From: Serpula lacrymans var. lacrymans S7.9
Taxonomy: Eukaryota > Basidiomycota > Agaricomycetes > Boletales > Serpulaceae
Reading direction: 5' to 3'
NCBI RefSeq assembly: GCF_000218685.1
Contig: NW_006763297.1
Coordinates: 851,557 to 915,556, forward strand
Length of the DNA: 64,000 nucleotides
In this document: positions 22,319 to 35,110 of the stretch, piece by piece
Layout: every line of letters starts with the position of its first letter
Numbering within the stretch: the stretch's first letter is position 1
Made by a program: the position numbers and the translations under genes
Notes under the pieces: generated by a model
The model's input: only the letters and a program-made list of their open reading frames with translations
What the model was told of the DNA's origin: nothing
Database searches by the model: none

Positions 22319-25219
22319 ATGAGGTGGTAATATCTTTCTTCGGGAATTCCCTGGACACTCGACTACATATGTAATTATTGTCTGTATTAAATGTTTCTTT
22401 TTGGTTTTCTGTTATCTTGCCATCCAAGCTCTTATCCTGCTGTTGTCTTTTCTTGCCGTGTTCCGGTGAATGCGCGGGAAAACTGCGGTCACTTGTGAGC
22501 ATTTTCTGTTTGCAGTGCTTTCATATCATCCACCATCTAAATTAAACAACAGATGCAACGCTCGCGGGTACCTGAACATGTCATAAGAGTACTACTACTT
22601 TAAGACCTCGGCAACAGGACAGTATTATATGCTACGCTTTGCTTCCCTTTTACCCTCGTCGACCAAAAAGCCAATTCAAGAACGTGATGTGGAGTACTGT
22701 CATTACGTAGCAAGTTAGCAGCGGCTGCTCGAAAGTCACAAGTTATTTCCTCACGAGCATCCCTTGGTGGAGCATATACAGCGAGAAAAAAACTTCTTGC
22801 TTTTTATCGTTGCTTGAATAAGGGCGGCCTTGAAGCGAGCATTCAATCTGCAAGTAAAGCGGCGTCGTCGGCCTTGCATGTAATGATACCTAAAGAAAAA
22901 CAAGGTTATAGAGGATAATGATGAACAGATGGGTAACTATGCCATCCTTATTTAGCGTAGGAATGATATTTTCTGATCCTTGCTCATACATCCCGCCCGT
23001 AGGTGAATAAGCAGTTGGCCACACGCTGACTAGACAACAACATGCGCGCTCTCCGTGAATGCAAGGCGGGCACATTGAGAGGGACTATCTGTACCCATCC
23101 GCTTCCGAGGATCACTGTCGCAGTCATCCATCGCAAGAGTACTATCCTCAACCTGCGTTTTCATTGACGAGGTGACTGGATCGCGCTCCGTTGCGTGGGG
23201 CTGCGACAGCGATGCTGAGGAAGTAAATGAAGGTACAGGTTCCAAAGTCGACTGAGATATTTATCTCTGGCGCAGGCACTAGTGGGATTTGAATTGCAGG
23301 GAGTCAAAACGGTGTCTTGCATGCCTTTTATAAGAAAACTGTGGGGGTTTGTCACCTCGACCTCGTTGGGCGGGCTTCATTGCGGCCTAGACCGACTGCA
23401 TCAGATAAGTCACCCCCTTCCTCAGTTCAGGCTCATATTCTGCGGGGTGTTCACCTTTTTAGGATGCTCCGTCTGAAATTATATGACATCATTGACAGGC
23501 GAGTACGAACTACGAGAAGACTGAGTTGTTTCATGAAGCTTTTTGATGTGTCAAGAAAATTGCTGTCAGTCTCCACGGGTTGTCTATAGGCCCATGGGTC
23601 TCTCGCCGTCCCGTTCCTTCCATGCGGTGAAGTGAAATTCTGATCACCTGTCCGGACCGCGAGCGACCATGCCCTTTACTTGAACGAAAGAAGTATTAAT
23701 CAGTCCTCTTTTATCCATCCAAGTTTTACCATTGGCTCAAAGCCTCGTGTAGCGTGCCCAGACTGAACTCACTATTTGTCTTCTAGCGGTTCGACCCATT
23801 TACTGACTTCCCCTCGGAATAATAGGGTACAGGTCGTGGTCAGGCGCATAAGTGATCTGTGATGCTTTTTCTACAGAACAGGCTGATGTGACAGAATGGT
23901 GCGTGGTCCAGGGGATTATAATGAGGTAAGTGAAAACCAGTATCCCGAGCGATTGGACAATCATAGTACTCATGTCTTCTTTTTCTTCTGGTACGATAAC
24001 TATCATGTGGCTCAAGCATTTTTCAGTCCGCTGAGTTGCAAGATTTATCTCTAACCAAATTCGACATCATCGTTAACGTGGTTCCTGAGCTGAGCACCAT
24101 GTCTTTTCCATGGACGGGCATATTAATTTACGCTAGACTCAACCGCTTGCTATGAAAAACCCAGCTGTCCGGTAACTACACCTGCTCGATCACCCGAAGC
24201 ATAGCCTTAATTACCAAGTAATCATTGCCTTTTAGAAACAACGCATATTTCCATGCGATCACAGAACTCTTCTTCTACTGCACAGTTCACCTGGATGCTG
24301 AACACACCATTTGTGGTGTTGTCTTCTGGCGTCCTCGCACACCTCGAAGCGGATCGACAAGCACGCCATCATTCATGTGCCCCAACGCCAGTACCCGTGT
24401 CCTCGAGTCATTCAAATATCTGATGTCGAATAAGGGACAGTACTTGAGGTTCGGGGTCTTATGATAAAACATACACGAAACCGATACTTTGTGCAAGTAG
24501 TACGATACCGCCGCAGTCATTTTTCAGATGCCAGTCGAGAACCAACGCATTGCAGAAAACAGCTGCCTTATATAGATCACACGGTGGCTCCAAACTTCAG
24601 ATCTCGGTGATGTCTCTGATATATCTGATAGCTGGGCCTGTACACGACTGATAACCGAGAGCCGTCGTGCACATCGACAGTCTGGTGCGACTACGTACGA
24701 CAGCATCGTTCATTCCACGTTCCTGGGTTAGAAGCATCGTTAATACACACATCGCGGCTATACCCGGACACCGAAGTTTGAATCGCCGTGATATGGGAAC
24801 CACATTTCGTAGATGGACATTGGCAGCGTCAATTTCGCCGTCACGGGTTTATGCGTAACGACAGTGAATCGGCATATGACATAGCCATATATCTTTCCGC
24901 AGGCCATGATGGCGAATGGAGAATTTTCATGGCTGCATGTCTTTGGTAATGTAGACAACCCACTTGGTGTATCGCCTAGATAAATAACGAGAGGATATTC
25001 CAGTCTAGCCACAAAAACAGTTATTTTTACATCAAGTGCTCAGCTCAAGTATTTGGGCAGCAGGAACCATGTTAAAGTGAGCTGCATTTCATCCAGGGTG
25101 CGAGACTGGGCTCATTGGTCTGCTCACCTACACTTTCCACAAAAGAGCAGACTACACGTACGTACTAGTCTATCAGCAATCGATGGCAATCACAAGTCAA
25201 CCTGTCAAATAAATTCCAC
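22319..25219. other. 2.9-kb stretch without a supported gene
   Basis: Short open frames exist on both strands but none shows a recognisable domain or convincing splice structure. The best candidate is a hydrophilic 71-codon frame on the minus strand at 23030-23245 (Ser/Thr/Asp-rich, starting MEPVPSFTSSAS), which could be an exon of an unknown gene. The region also holds the 3' end of the BZZ1 transcript at its right edge. No transposon ends or tRNA were found. Confidence 0.35.
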
Positions 25220-28200
25220 CTAACGGAGAATCAATGAAAAGTTCGGCAGCGGCTGAGAAACGTCGCGTACATAATTGCTAGGGAATATTCCCTTTTGTCC
25301 GCTAGTATTAATGCCTTAATTTGGATTTGGTCAGCTATCATCATATAACATGAGCAATTATTATTGCCCACCTTCCCACCAGCCGTCCGCATAATGCTGA
25401 CCACCATTCGGTCCAGCGGACAACTCAACCACTTCGCCTTCTCTGATTGTAACTTCGTCTGCTCCTTGGGCTTCGTATGTATACAGTGCTCGCACTGCCA
25501 ATTAATTTTTTTGAGGGCAGTAAAGCTCCAGAAGCCATCAAGACCTACCTTTCTCTCCGGAGCCTTGCTGAGGGGGGCCCTTTTCTGGCCCATGAGATCC
25601 AACGGCCTCGATATATGAAGCAGGCACAAGGCCCTTCCCACCGTACTCATCGGCGACCTTGATCCATCCAGAGCCGTCATCTTCTTCGAGTATACGGACC
25701 AATATGCCTTCTGGAGAAGATTATAAACATGCATAGTAGAGGGGGAAATCGGATATCGCTCACCATAAACGCTTAGCTCGAACGGAGACGATGCAGAAAA
25801 ATCGAAGATTACGCGAGCCAATGAAAACGAATCATCCACTTGACTGGCATGGCTTGGCTGCACGAAAGAAGATGGCGTGGGGGTGACATCGTCCAGACTT
25901 TGACCAGATGATCCTACATATAAAGGTTAGCGTGCACGCCCCCTTTAACAAACGTAATCGCTACTTTTAGAATTTGTCTTGGACACCGTCGAAGAAGTTC
26001 TTGACATTAATTCTGAAGTTCTGTATTGGCCAGGTATACCGCTACACTCGGCAGGGACCTTCAGAGTATTAGAAAATGTCAATATCGAAGAACAAGAAAG
26101 TATCTACCTTCAACTCGCACTTAGAGTGCACTGATAAGCCGCAAGCCTTGCACGTTTTGCCTTGTTTGCTCAATCCCCAAATGGATGCCTTCCCCAATGA
26201 CATTCAGGTGAGTCTCGCAGCCTCAGATAGAAAGCCAGGCCACTTTAACGGACCTTGCAATATCCACACGTAGTCGGGATAGAGAACGACGAACTTTTGA
26301 AAGCATGAGGACTTTGACCGCCTTCGTCGTCTGGAGACCGGATTTAGAATCGATGAACTAGGATTTCAGGTATTTACTTACCACCCAATGCAGCACTGAT
26401 GGTTTCTATCTCAGTGTTGAGGATGCACGCAGAATTGGAATAAAAGACGAGCTGTTGCTTGGCCTCGAGATAATTCTTGTCGTATCATGGAGTGGGTAAG
26501 GGTATATTATATGCATCACCGTGCTCACTCACACTCAACACTTCATCATTATTAACAGAATCGTCGTTGGAGGAATATCCTGCTGCAAAGTTGCCGTATT
26601 TCTCTACTTCATCTCCTAAACCATTTGAATCGCCATCAGCGAAAAATATCGATTGAACAGCATTCAAGTTATTACGCTTTGCCTGCAAAACTGGTTCTAA
26701 TTCTTGTAGCTTGTTGCGAGATCTTGCCAGTTTATTCTGAAGAAATATTTTGGGTGCTGGTTCCACGTTCATATCTGCCTATTTCGCGAGTCCAGCAAAT
26801 AAACCTTCGCCCAGACGGGTTACATACCGTATCGTAATGGCTCGAACACGGCTCAAAGCGCAAGTCATTTGGCACTGTGAAGGGCCTGATATTGTGATCG
26901 GCAAAAAGATCTTGGTCTTTGCCTGCGTCGATTGCTTTGAGAGCTGATTCTACGGAGGCAAAGCGATCCTTCAGAGTGTCATGGTGCATTATCTGAATTG
27001 TCTGGGCTTGAAGTAAGATGCCCACAAACTTCGTCACCAGTCGTGTTTGTAGGTCCTCTGTCATAAAATTTAATGAGTAAACATACAAGGATTGAAAACT
27101 AACATTCTTCTTACGAAACGTCTGAGAAAAAAACCATTTAGCTCTAACTCAGAAAGAGGTTATGGGAAAGAAGACTCACATCTTCTAAACCCGGCAAATC
27201 CTCTGTATAAAACTTCGCCTTCATCTTATTAGCTACGGCCGTTGATATCAAATACACGCTGAGCCCCCTTATCAGTCACGGCTATGAATAGATAAAACAT
27301 CAACGTCCATACTTTTTACTACTGAGCATGTCAACCCGTTGCTGCTCATATTGCCTTGCAGCGCGGTCTGCGTGACGGTCATCCTGAGCATGACCCTATA
27401 GCGATGAATGTTAATGATTATTTATTTCATCTCGAAGAGAAGGTGCAAGTGTACCTGCTTCTGACGGTGGGTTTCGACCTCCATACAATCGTTATCATAC
27501 TGAGTAGAAAAGATCAGTAAAATACATGCGCAGATTACTATCAAATATACCTTCTGTTTAGTCTGTATACCTTGCAAATATAGCAGCTAGAGAAGCAATG
27601 ATTATATAAATAGACTAGCCTTGTTCCGTTCAGAGTTCGATTTATCCCTTTCCGCGACAAGCCTTTGGTAAAATTGAATTTGCTAGAGTACAGTAGCAGT
27701 TGCCACCAAGGTTTATGAGATAATTCATTTTGACTCACCTTTTTCTTGCCTTCTTCGTTTTGACGCTCAACGGTCTTTAGAGATTCTGTGATATGGGCCG
27801 TGATGGCATCCGCAAGGTTGATATGATCCTGAGAAGCATTAGAGACAGATGAAATTATTTCATTATAGGCATTATCCAAAGTGCTTGATTCCAGACTGCG
27901 ATAAGAAATGAAAGGTCCCATTAAGAGATGGTATCAAGCTGACCTTTGTCGCAAAGTGGCTTCATCGTACACTTTCGTTGGGCTGTCGCCAACGACTAGC
28001 AACGACGCGATCTTATTCTTCTTGTCGGTGGCTTTTCTAGCGAGGACTTGTAGCTTGGCCGCGTATTCACGTTCCACTGCAGCTCTATCCCGGTACAGTT
28101 CACGAACCTACGGCACGATTTGGCTCAGCTACACAATGACAATGCCAGATTAATTTGATGCATACATCAACTAAAAGTCCTAGATGTGCATCGAATAGAT

Positions 28201-28322
28201 TGGCGATGCGATCTACTTGATCCTGGGACAGAAAAGTAGTTGTTACGAGGACTGTAGAGTTAAACACGCTGAATAGAATTTACAGGTAAAGTTTGTCCAT
28301 AGCTTTCTCCAGAGTTCTGCAT
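25220..28322 (-). CDS. bzz1: BZZ1-like F-BAR and double SH3 protein
   Basis: Bzz1/Syp1-type proteins bend membranes with an F-BAR dimer and recruit Las17/WASP to start actin assembly at endocytic sites. On the minus strand the gene starts MQNSGESYGQTLP at 28322 and is cut by many short introns. Early exons read DQVDRIANLFDAHLGLLVDV, ELYRDRAAVEREYAAKLQ and ASQDHINLADAITAHITESL, a clear FCH/F-BAR coiled coil reaching to about 26500. A first SH3 domain follows: LARVIFDFSASSPFELSVYGE then GWIKVADEYGGKGLVPASYIE (about 25850-25610). A second SH3 has ALYTYEAQGADEVTIREGE, then GWWEG and, after an intron, GQKGIFPSNYV (25480-25260). The stop codon is at 25222-25220. Two C-terminal SH3 domains after an F-BAR match the Bzz1 layout. 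Exon joins in 26050-27540 were not all resolved. Confidence 0.8.
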
Positions 28323-30272
28323 ATCGTGTGGAGAATGATAATATTGCTTTCAAGGATGATATTGTGTTTATTTCACAAGTTGGCAACGTGAATGAAACAC
28401 TGCCCAGTCTCAAGACAACGCACTAGTCTCCGCGTCATCGTGCGCCACCATGATCTTACGACGCACTCCCCGGCGGCTTTCATCGCCACACCATTTTCTC
28501 GACTCGCGAGGAAAGTCAAAGTCTGTAACTAGATCCATCATCCATAATATTTACAGTAAAGAAACCTCAGTGTTGAAGTCGTTCTCAATTCGTACCAAAT
28601 GAGCGGATTCAAGTAACAATGGCGTTAAGAGGTCTTTAATAAGAGGTCTTTACCATGTAAGTTTTATACTATATGCTATGTTTCCCGATAAAATCCGAAC
28701 ACGAGCGCATCCCGAAGAAGACCGAACGATGATCGCGGATAATGATAATTGATCCACGATTACAGGTCAAAGAGAAGGCGGTGACTTCGTTATTACGGTA
28801 GATAACATGCAGCTCAACGCAATCCTCAAAAAAACGTGGACGCGGTAATTAAAACTCACTTACTAAGTACCTCGAGGCAGCCATTAGAAAACCGACCATA
28901 GAGATGGGAGAGACCGCATGATAAATCAGGTGGACCAGCTTCGAGCTATGTTTATGTCCTTCAGCCTGTAAAGTCCGATGTAGTATTCAGTCGGTAAGGT
29001 ATTTCTTCCGCAGTACCAAGACATATTGCTGAGTGGGTGTGTTGCACGACACACCTTATGATATTAGCGACGGTCCGTTCAGAGTAGGGGTGAATTTTCA
29101 GCAGAACGGTGAATGTCCAGTGTGCAGGACAATTGAGTAAGGTAGGCATCACCCGGGCATGGAACTGTGAAATAGATTATATGATACGACCCGGACACTT
29201 CACGGTGAAATTTCAGAAAGCAACAATCATTATCGCCAATAAATTTGAAAAATCATACTCAGTGTGGTGTATGATCGAATGGAATAGGGCATAGTCGAAA
29301 GAATGAAACCCTCGAAATACGGGCACTCACCTTGTCCGGTGCGGGACCGTCCAGGGAATCAATACCATTGGGTGAGTCATACATTCTAGATTATGGAGAA
29401 GGCACATGACGAGCCTGCCTGGAACCGAATGGAAATAACAGGCCATCACGAAGAAAATCTTGTTTGAAAATGTTACCACCGAAGCCCTGGGCAGCAAGTG
29501 TCGAGACCAGAGAGGAGCACATGGGTTAAGCTGGGATTTGGGGTGACTTCAAGGGCATCTCGTCCGAGGTGATTGGCAAAGGCTGGCCTAGAGCGGATAC
29601 TATCTGTGGGAGTGTCTGTTTGAAGAGTATGGTTCCCCATAGTAATCTTATTTTCCACATTTCGAAAGACTTGTCAGAGCCAAGGACGGCCCTGTGGTTG
29701 GCAAGGAACGCACAAGTACAGCCGTGGGAATAATATGCTTATCCAAGCCTCACACTTTTCTGCCAGCTTTCCTTTTTGAACCTTGATGCTCTTCGAGGTT
29801 TCCTACTATCCAGATGGGCACGAGGCTCATATGGTTTGGGTTCTAGCGTGCTCACACCTGGATCCCAACGCTTGTTTCTGACATCTTATTTCCCCAACCA
29901 CGCCTGGATTTCAAGCGAAGTGCACATGTCCGCAGCTGTGCTCCTTGCCGTCATCCGTTGTCCTTGCCGCGGACGTCCATTATTAATCTTATTTTCTCCC
30001 CTCGATTATGCTCTCCGTCCGGAGGCAGTCCGAACCTCTTTTTCGCGTCTTGTGTCTTTAACAATGCAGCTTCGGGTTGATCCCGCTGATTGCACAGGAA
30101 TCGTCTTTCCCGAAAGGCGTGTCCAGGGTGAGGTAAAAAAAACGCTGCTTTCAGCGTATATAAGGCCCTCTTGCCTGGTAGTAATAGGCTTTGAGTTTCT
30201 TCAACATCTTATCCTCTCGAACATCAAAGCTCCACTCATATTTACGCTCATCGTCCCGACTCCTAACGCATA
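28323..30272. other. Two-kilobase intergenic region between divergent genes
   Basis: This lies between the minus-strand BZZ1 start and the plus-strand secreted-protein start, so it should carry both promoters. A 165-codon open frame at 29776-30273 overlaps the promoter of the next gene and has no recognisable features. I see no transposon, RNA gene or long repeat. Confidence 0.35.
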
Positions 30273-30842
30273 ATGTATTCCTTTGCTCTTTTCTTCATCA
30301 CTTTGTGTATGTCTTTGGTCGCGACGTTCGCGGCTCCGATCGATGTAAACTCTACGCTCGAAAAACGTATCACGCATTGGGGACGGGTAAGATCTAATGT
30401 CTTCTCACTAGTTGATTATTCTCTGATGAGAATCTATTAGGGAACTTGGTTCAACGTGGGGCTTGGAGCCTGCGGCGAATACAACGTCAACAGCGATCCC
30501 ATAGTTGCCATCTCTTCCGATATCTATGGAAGCGGAGGTAACTGCGGTCAGGTCCGTACTTAGTTACTCGCAGCGCAAGGCGTTTATTGACTTTCTTATT
30601 TCAGTGGGTGCATGTCACCAATACTGCGACTGGCCAAAGTGCTTATGGCATGACGCGCGATGAATGCCCATCCTGCGCTGCAGGTAGCTTAGGTAGATTC
30701 AATAATTCATTCGTGTGGATAAGGCGCTCATAATCTTTGTAAAACAGACATGTCACCCGGTCTCTTTGAACAGATCGGGGACCTTAACACCGGCGTTTTG
30801 TCTATTTCATGGAATTTCATGAACAAAGACTGGTCGCCATAG
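30273..30842 (+). CDS. Small secreted expansin-like double-psi beta-barrel protein
   Basis: Starts MYSFALFFITLCMSLVATFAAP at 30273, a good signal peptide, followed by a kexin-type Lys-Arg in STLEKR. After the first intron come WFNVGLGACGEYN and YGSGGNCGQ, then WVHVTNTATGQSAYGMTRDECPSC (third exon) and DMSPGLFEQIGDLNTGVLSISW (fourth). The G-CG, C-Q and DECP-C pattern with LS..LF..I is typical of the RlpA-like double-psi beta-barrel family of fungal expansin-like proteins, which act outside the cell. The mature protein is about 110 residues with four cysteines. It lacks the second (carbohydrate-binding) domain of full expansins. Family members are often induced during wood or plant colonisation; no catalytic activity is established. 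Confidence 0.85.
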
Positions 30843-33236
30843 ACTTGCAATCTCCCTTAGGGCCGCCAGCGCTATCATCGCTTTCTTTTTTTTCTATTGG
30901 GCTTTTGGAATATTACGACAGACATCAACTGATGATGTTATAGATGCGCATAGGCGCGTTTTTCGCTTAGAAGAAACCAGAAGTACTTATCCACAATTTG
31001 TATCTTTATGACGCCTGTTATTCGGTTGTTGCTTTTCTAACTTGGCTCAGGAAGCCTATTAACGAATAACTTATATGTATCTGGCCTTTGTACTGTACCT
31101 TACAGAACATGAAATTGATGACATTTGGAATAGAAATATCGTTACTGAGCACAATAGACGAAGCTGGGTAAAGCGAAAACTATATTTATTCTTCAAGTTT
31201 ATCGGTCTTCTCAGCTAATTCATTTATCGCGTTTGTGTGATTGTGACTAAGCACGTGATCGTCACGGGACGCGTAAAGCAGTTGTGAACGTAAATAATGG
31301 TGGTAGTTCCTTCATCTCTCGCATCACCAGGATACTGAAAACACTGGCCTGCACTTATGAGCGTTCCGTGTATAGCGGCTGTTCGCTCAAAAGGCAACCG
31401 AATAAAATCATGGAGGATTCTTTATGGAACACTCGCAATATATGCAAGGCCCAGACAGCAGCGTCGCGTTGATCGCCAACACCGATGGTGTGTGTCCCGC
31501 ATTGCAGTCAATCTGCAGCTCAAGTCAAGAAATCGTCTCAAATAAGTACATCATTGATCGAGCGGGTTTTCAAAGATTTACCACTGGAACCTGGGCTATA
31601 GCAATGCGCGTATGGAAGATTCGAGTGAGTAGGTAAATTGCGTTATTCAGAATAAAGGAGGGTTGATGCAAATGGTAAACTTACATCACCTTCCAAAGCA
31701 TTGATCTTGAGAATATTGCCATCAGGGGTCGGTCAACGTTCCGATCGTTCTAGGGGGATGTGCATTCACATTAGTATTAGCGTCGACGACGTTCCATCAG
31801 CTGATACAGGAATGAGCTCACCTTTTACATCGTGCAACACTCACATCCCCCTGAAAAGCACACGCAACGCAGGTCGGTTATGACATGGCTAGTCTGATGT
31901 CAGCATCAGTCTTTGGACATCCTTTCAGATTCGCTACATCTATGCTTTGAGTCTAATCGTCCTATATAACTCACCTAGGAGTCCATGGGCCTCTCTGTAC
32001 CTCACTATAGAGTGCTACATTCCATAGACATCAAGGGTGCCGTGTACGCTGCATGAATAACTTCACTTCATTGTTGATAGACGTACTGTCATCAGTGGGA
32101 AAGTGCCTGCTTCAGCCCACCTGTGCGAATACATCGAGGGCGATAGAGTGACAACAGCCGTGTTTCACGGACTTCACACTATCGTTGGAGGGAGCACACA
32201 ATGAAGGTTTTGTGAGCTTCAATTTTTTTCTTTAAATCATCCGCATGCCAACGGGAGATTTTGACAGCTCTGGGAATACACCTACTGCGGTGGAGCCTCC
32301 TAATTGGCGAACTGGGTCTTCACTACCTGTCGGAGGTGTTGATGCCTCGAAAAGCAACCCGGAAAGCGCACTTTCGGTGGAATAGCCGGGCCCTGATTTC
32401 GCCAGACCCAAGGTTCTAATGTGCTCACAGCGGGGCGTTGAGCAGAACGAGAGTACACCACGAGTATAGTAATTTTTTTGTGCCTTCGAGATCGTCGAAT
32501 TTGTTTCTATCTACTTGACCCCTGATTTTAGAGAAGGTCAAAGAAGCGACGAGTGGCACCTCATTTTCTGTTCTGTGGGTCTTTCTAAGAATTTTCAGGG
32601 AAGGAGGCGCTTCAAACACTATCAACAGAAACTGCGAAATGTTCCTGGAGTAGCCCATGCATAGTTGCTTTGCCAGCATGCTGGATCAGACGTCATTTGA
32701 TCTAGACTAAAGGCTATATGCGACATCGTTCCTCTGTTGTTATACCTCTGCAAGTTATAGGTGAGTATCGTACTATCTCCTTATAGGCAAAGTGTACCTT
32801 TGCTTACTCTCAGTTTCTCTAGGGAAACTGAAGCCCTGTGTGCTTGGCCGCCAGCAAATGTGTGTATTGGGAGACATGCATCGACTGCCTCTCGACGGTG
32901 ATTTGTACAACTGCGTGTTCCGCGGGGCAGGTGTAAGTGATTGACACGCTCCCCCTGAATCGAACTAGTTTGTACACGACGTAAAGGCACACAGCGGGTC
33001 CAGCGGTAATTACTCATTCACGATCACCATAGAGCGTTCCGATGTCGCGATAACACACAGGGAACGCGAGAACTCGTGAAAGCCGGGAGTTTTTCATTAT
33101 AATCTAACTAGTCTACCAGAACAGCTACATGTTCTACGCTTACACAGCACCATAAAATCTGCATGTTTAAGAATTTACAGGGTAAAGTAGGGAACTACTC
33201 ATGCACTCTTCATCACCGTTGAGTAAATATTAAATA
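30843..33236. other. 2.4-kb stretch without a supported gene
   Basis: Open frames are all short (60-93 codons) and overlap on both strands. I recognise no domain and could not build a convincing spliced gene. The first 100 bases are the 3' region of the secreted-protein gene. Degraded genes or transposons may be present but are not identifiable by eye. Confidence 0.3.
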
Positions 33237-33936
33237 TTATCCATGGTATTTATTTTGCAATATATCTTTCTCTACAATCAATTGGCACATTTCACTTTGG
33301 CCACTTCGATCAAAATACTTGGTATAACCATCACTCTCGAAGGTCCAGGATGGCGGAATGTTTGTTCTCCCTTTCATCGTGGCTGCTGCTGCTATCGTCC
33401 CGTAGATCGACCATCTTGTGTTGATGCTTTCTTGAAAACTTTGAGATAGTCTCCTCCAGCATAACCAAAGGAATATGGAGATTAACCAAACGCAGAGCAT
33501 GTAGTGAGTGGATAGCATCTATCGTCCAGACACGGCAGGTAAAATTTATGTCGTTCTGCCTGATGGGCAGACGCCCCAAGATGAAACCAATGCGAACAGC
33601 ATCATCAGCCCTTTCAAACTTGGCAATAAGAACCCGCGCAACCAGTGTCTCGCTCAAACAATGGTTGACGATTCTAGTTTCGAAAACCCAGGGGTTTTGT
33701 CTTCTATCATCGGTTCTGATATGCCAGAGAATAGAGTCTCTGCGAACATCCCCGCGCTCGATAGGTTTGTCTTTTGGGGCGAACAGGAATCCCCAGTGCA
33801 GAGCTGAAGTACTGAGTCAAGGTCATATTTTCGGGACAGTTAAAGGATAGACCTTACGTGAGATACGATAATTGGGGTTCATAGTGTTGAGTGTTATGTA
33901 CAGTCTGAACTTGTTCTTGGAGTGATTGGGTGCCAT
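33237..33936 (-). CDS. Conserved small agaricomycete protein of unknown function (HWGFLFAPK family)
   Basis: Exon 1 on the minus strand (33936-33858) encodes MAPNHSKNKFRLYITLNTMNP and ends NYRIS. Exon 2 from about 33803 reads LHWGFLFAPKDKPIERGDV, then DSILWHIRTDDRRQNPWVFE, SETLVARVLIAKFERADD, PIRQNDINFTCRVWTIDAI. This order, R-LY at the start, (Y)HW-LL--PK, LLARVLIAKVE, P---ND--W(F)TCRVWV-DA, is a family I remember from many agaricomycete genomes without a known function (possibly the one labelled DUF6914; I am unsure of the number). The 3' end is uncertain. Without a further intron the frame stops at 33331. Removing a short GTTAAT...AAAG intron would continue in another frame to 33237. A cytosolic protein of about 170-200 residues is expected. 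Confidence 0.55.
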
Positions 33937-35110
33937 GCGAACTTAAACGAGCGTAAGATGCTAGGACGCGAAGTCGATATATACGCGAGGCAAAAGGGTC
34001 GGTGGCCTTTACAGGGAGGAATTAGATAAATAATAGTGATGAAGACTCACCATATATTTAATAAAGTATATATAGGAAGTAGGCTCAAAATGTGGCGCAT
34101 ATGATACCAGATGGTCGGATTGTTTTGTTGGAAACCTGTGCACGTCCAATGGTGCGGCCACACAATTGATGATGTATCCCACTTGCTAGCATATTCCTGG
34201 CCCCACAAGAAGCATAATAATAGAGCATGCCAAACACAGCTATGTGAGCGCTACGTCCACGAAGAAAGACTCGTAGGGCAAAGGGCATCGAGGAGGTGCA
34301 CTGCTACGGATAAATTGCCACAGGAGTCAGCCTATGAACTATCCATGAGATGAGCCACTGGTGGATGGTCTTGAATATTGAATAGTGGATGCAAACTACT
34401 TGAAAGCCCGATATTCATAAAAGCAGTAACTGCCAGTGAGACGTTTGGTGAAGCACAATTGAGATGTAATTCAAGCCATTGTTGTAGTGACCAGTGTGAC
34501 CTGTATTGATCGAGCCGCTGGCGAACGTTCCCGTCGTCGTCGACATGGTCCACTTGAGTACGAGTGAAAGGAACCGTGTCTTAGGACGTTCACAATTGTA
34601 GTAGCTTCCCAGGTGGTCGTAGTTGTGGGTATGAATCCTAGGACGTTTAGACGCTGGAATACACAACTTGAACGCCATCAAGCTGAAAATGGGTAAAGGC
34701 TAAGAAAGACAATTGGTTAAATTTCTGTCCATTGGCGGCACCGCAGCCCCACCTCTACACGTGCACCGCGGCACAGCACGCACTGCAGTGCGGCAGCAGT
34801 CCAAGTCAAGTCGACGTCACTGTTGTAACTTCAGACACACTGGTTCAACTTAGGATCTCGAAACTTTGCCCTGTGCGTGATGAACATCATCATACTGGGC
34901 TGACAGGAATCCTCTTTGACTTAGGAAGTCCCACACTGCCTGCGTGTCCGTGGTCCAGGATCATCTTTCCAGCAACTTTTTGTGCAGATCATCAGTATAT
35001 GTGAATTGATGCTATTTGATCACAATGTATAAGACAGCCCCTCCATCCTGCTAATGTATAATGGAGGCACCAGCGTACACGCTTGCAACGGCGAGTAGAT
35101 GAACCCCACC
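33937..35110. other. 1.2-kb intergenic region
   Basis: It lies between the start of the minus-strand unknown gene and the end of the minus-strand prohibitin gene. Overlapping 70-90 codon frames on the minus strand near 34332-34681 carry no recognisable domain. No repeats stand out. Confidence 0.3.

Noticed and set aside
23270..23310. tRNA-like T-arm (reverse complement of gggatttgaattgc)
   Set aside because: The neighbouring bases do not form a T stem, acceptor stem or anticodon arm.
29776..30273. 165-codon plus-strand frame before the secreted-protein gene
   Set aside because: It ends on top of the next start codon, has no family features, and the region is needed as a promoter.
34332..34681. 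Possible pheromone-precursor-like small ORF (MSTTTGTFASGS...)
   Set aside because: There is no C-terminal CaaX motif and no pheromone-receptor gene nearby.
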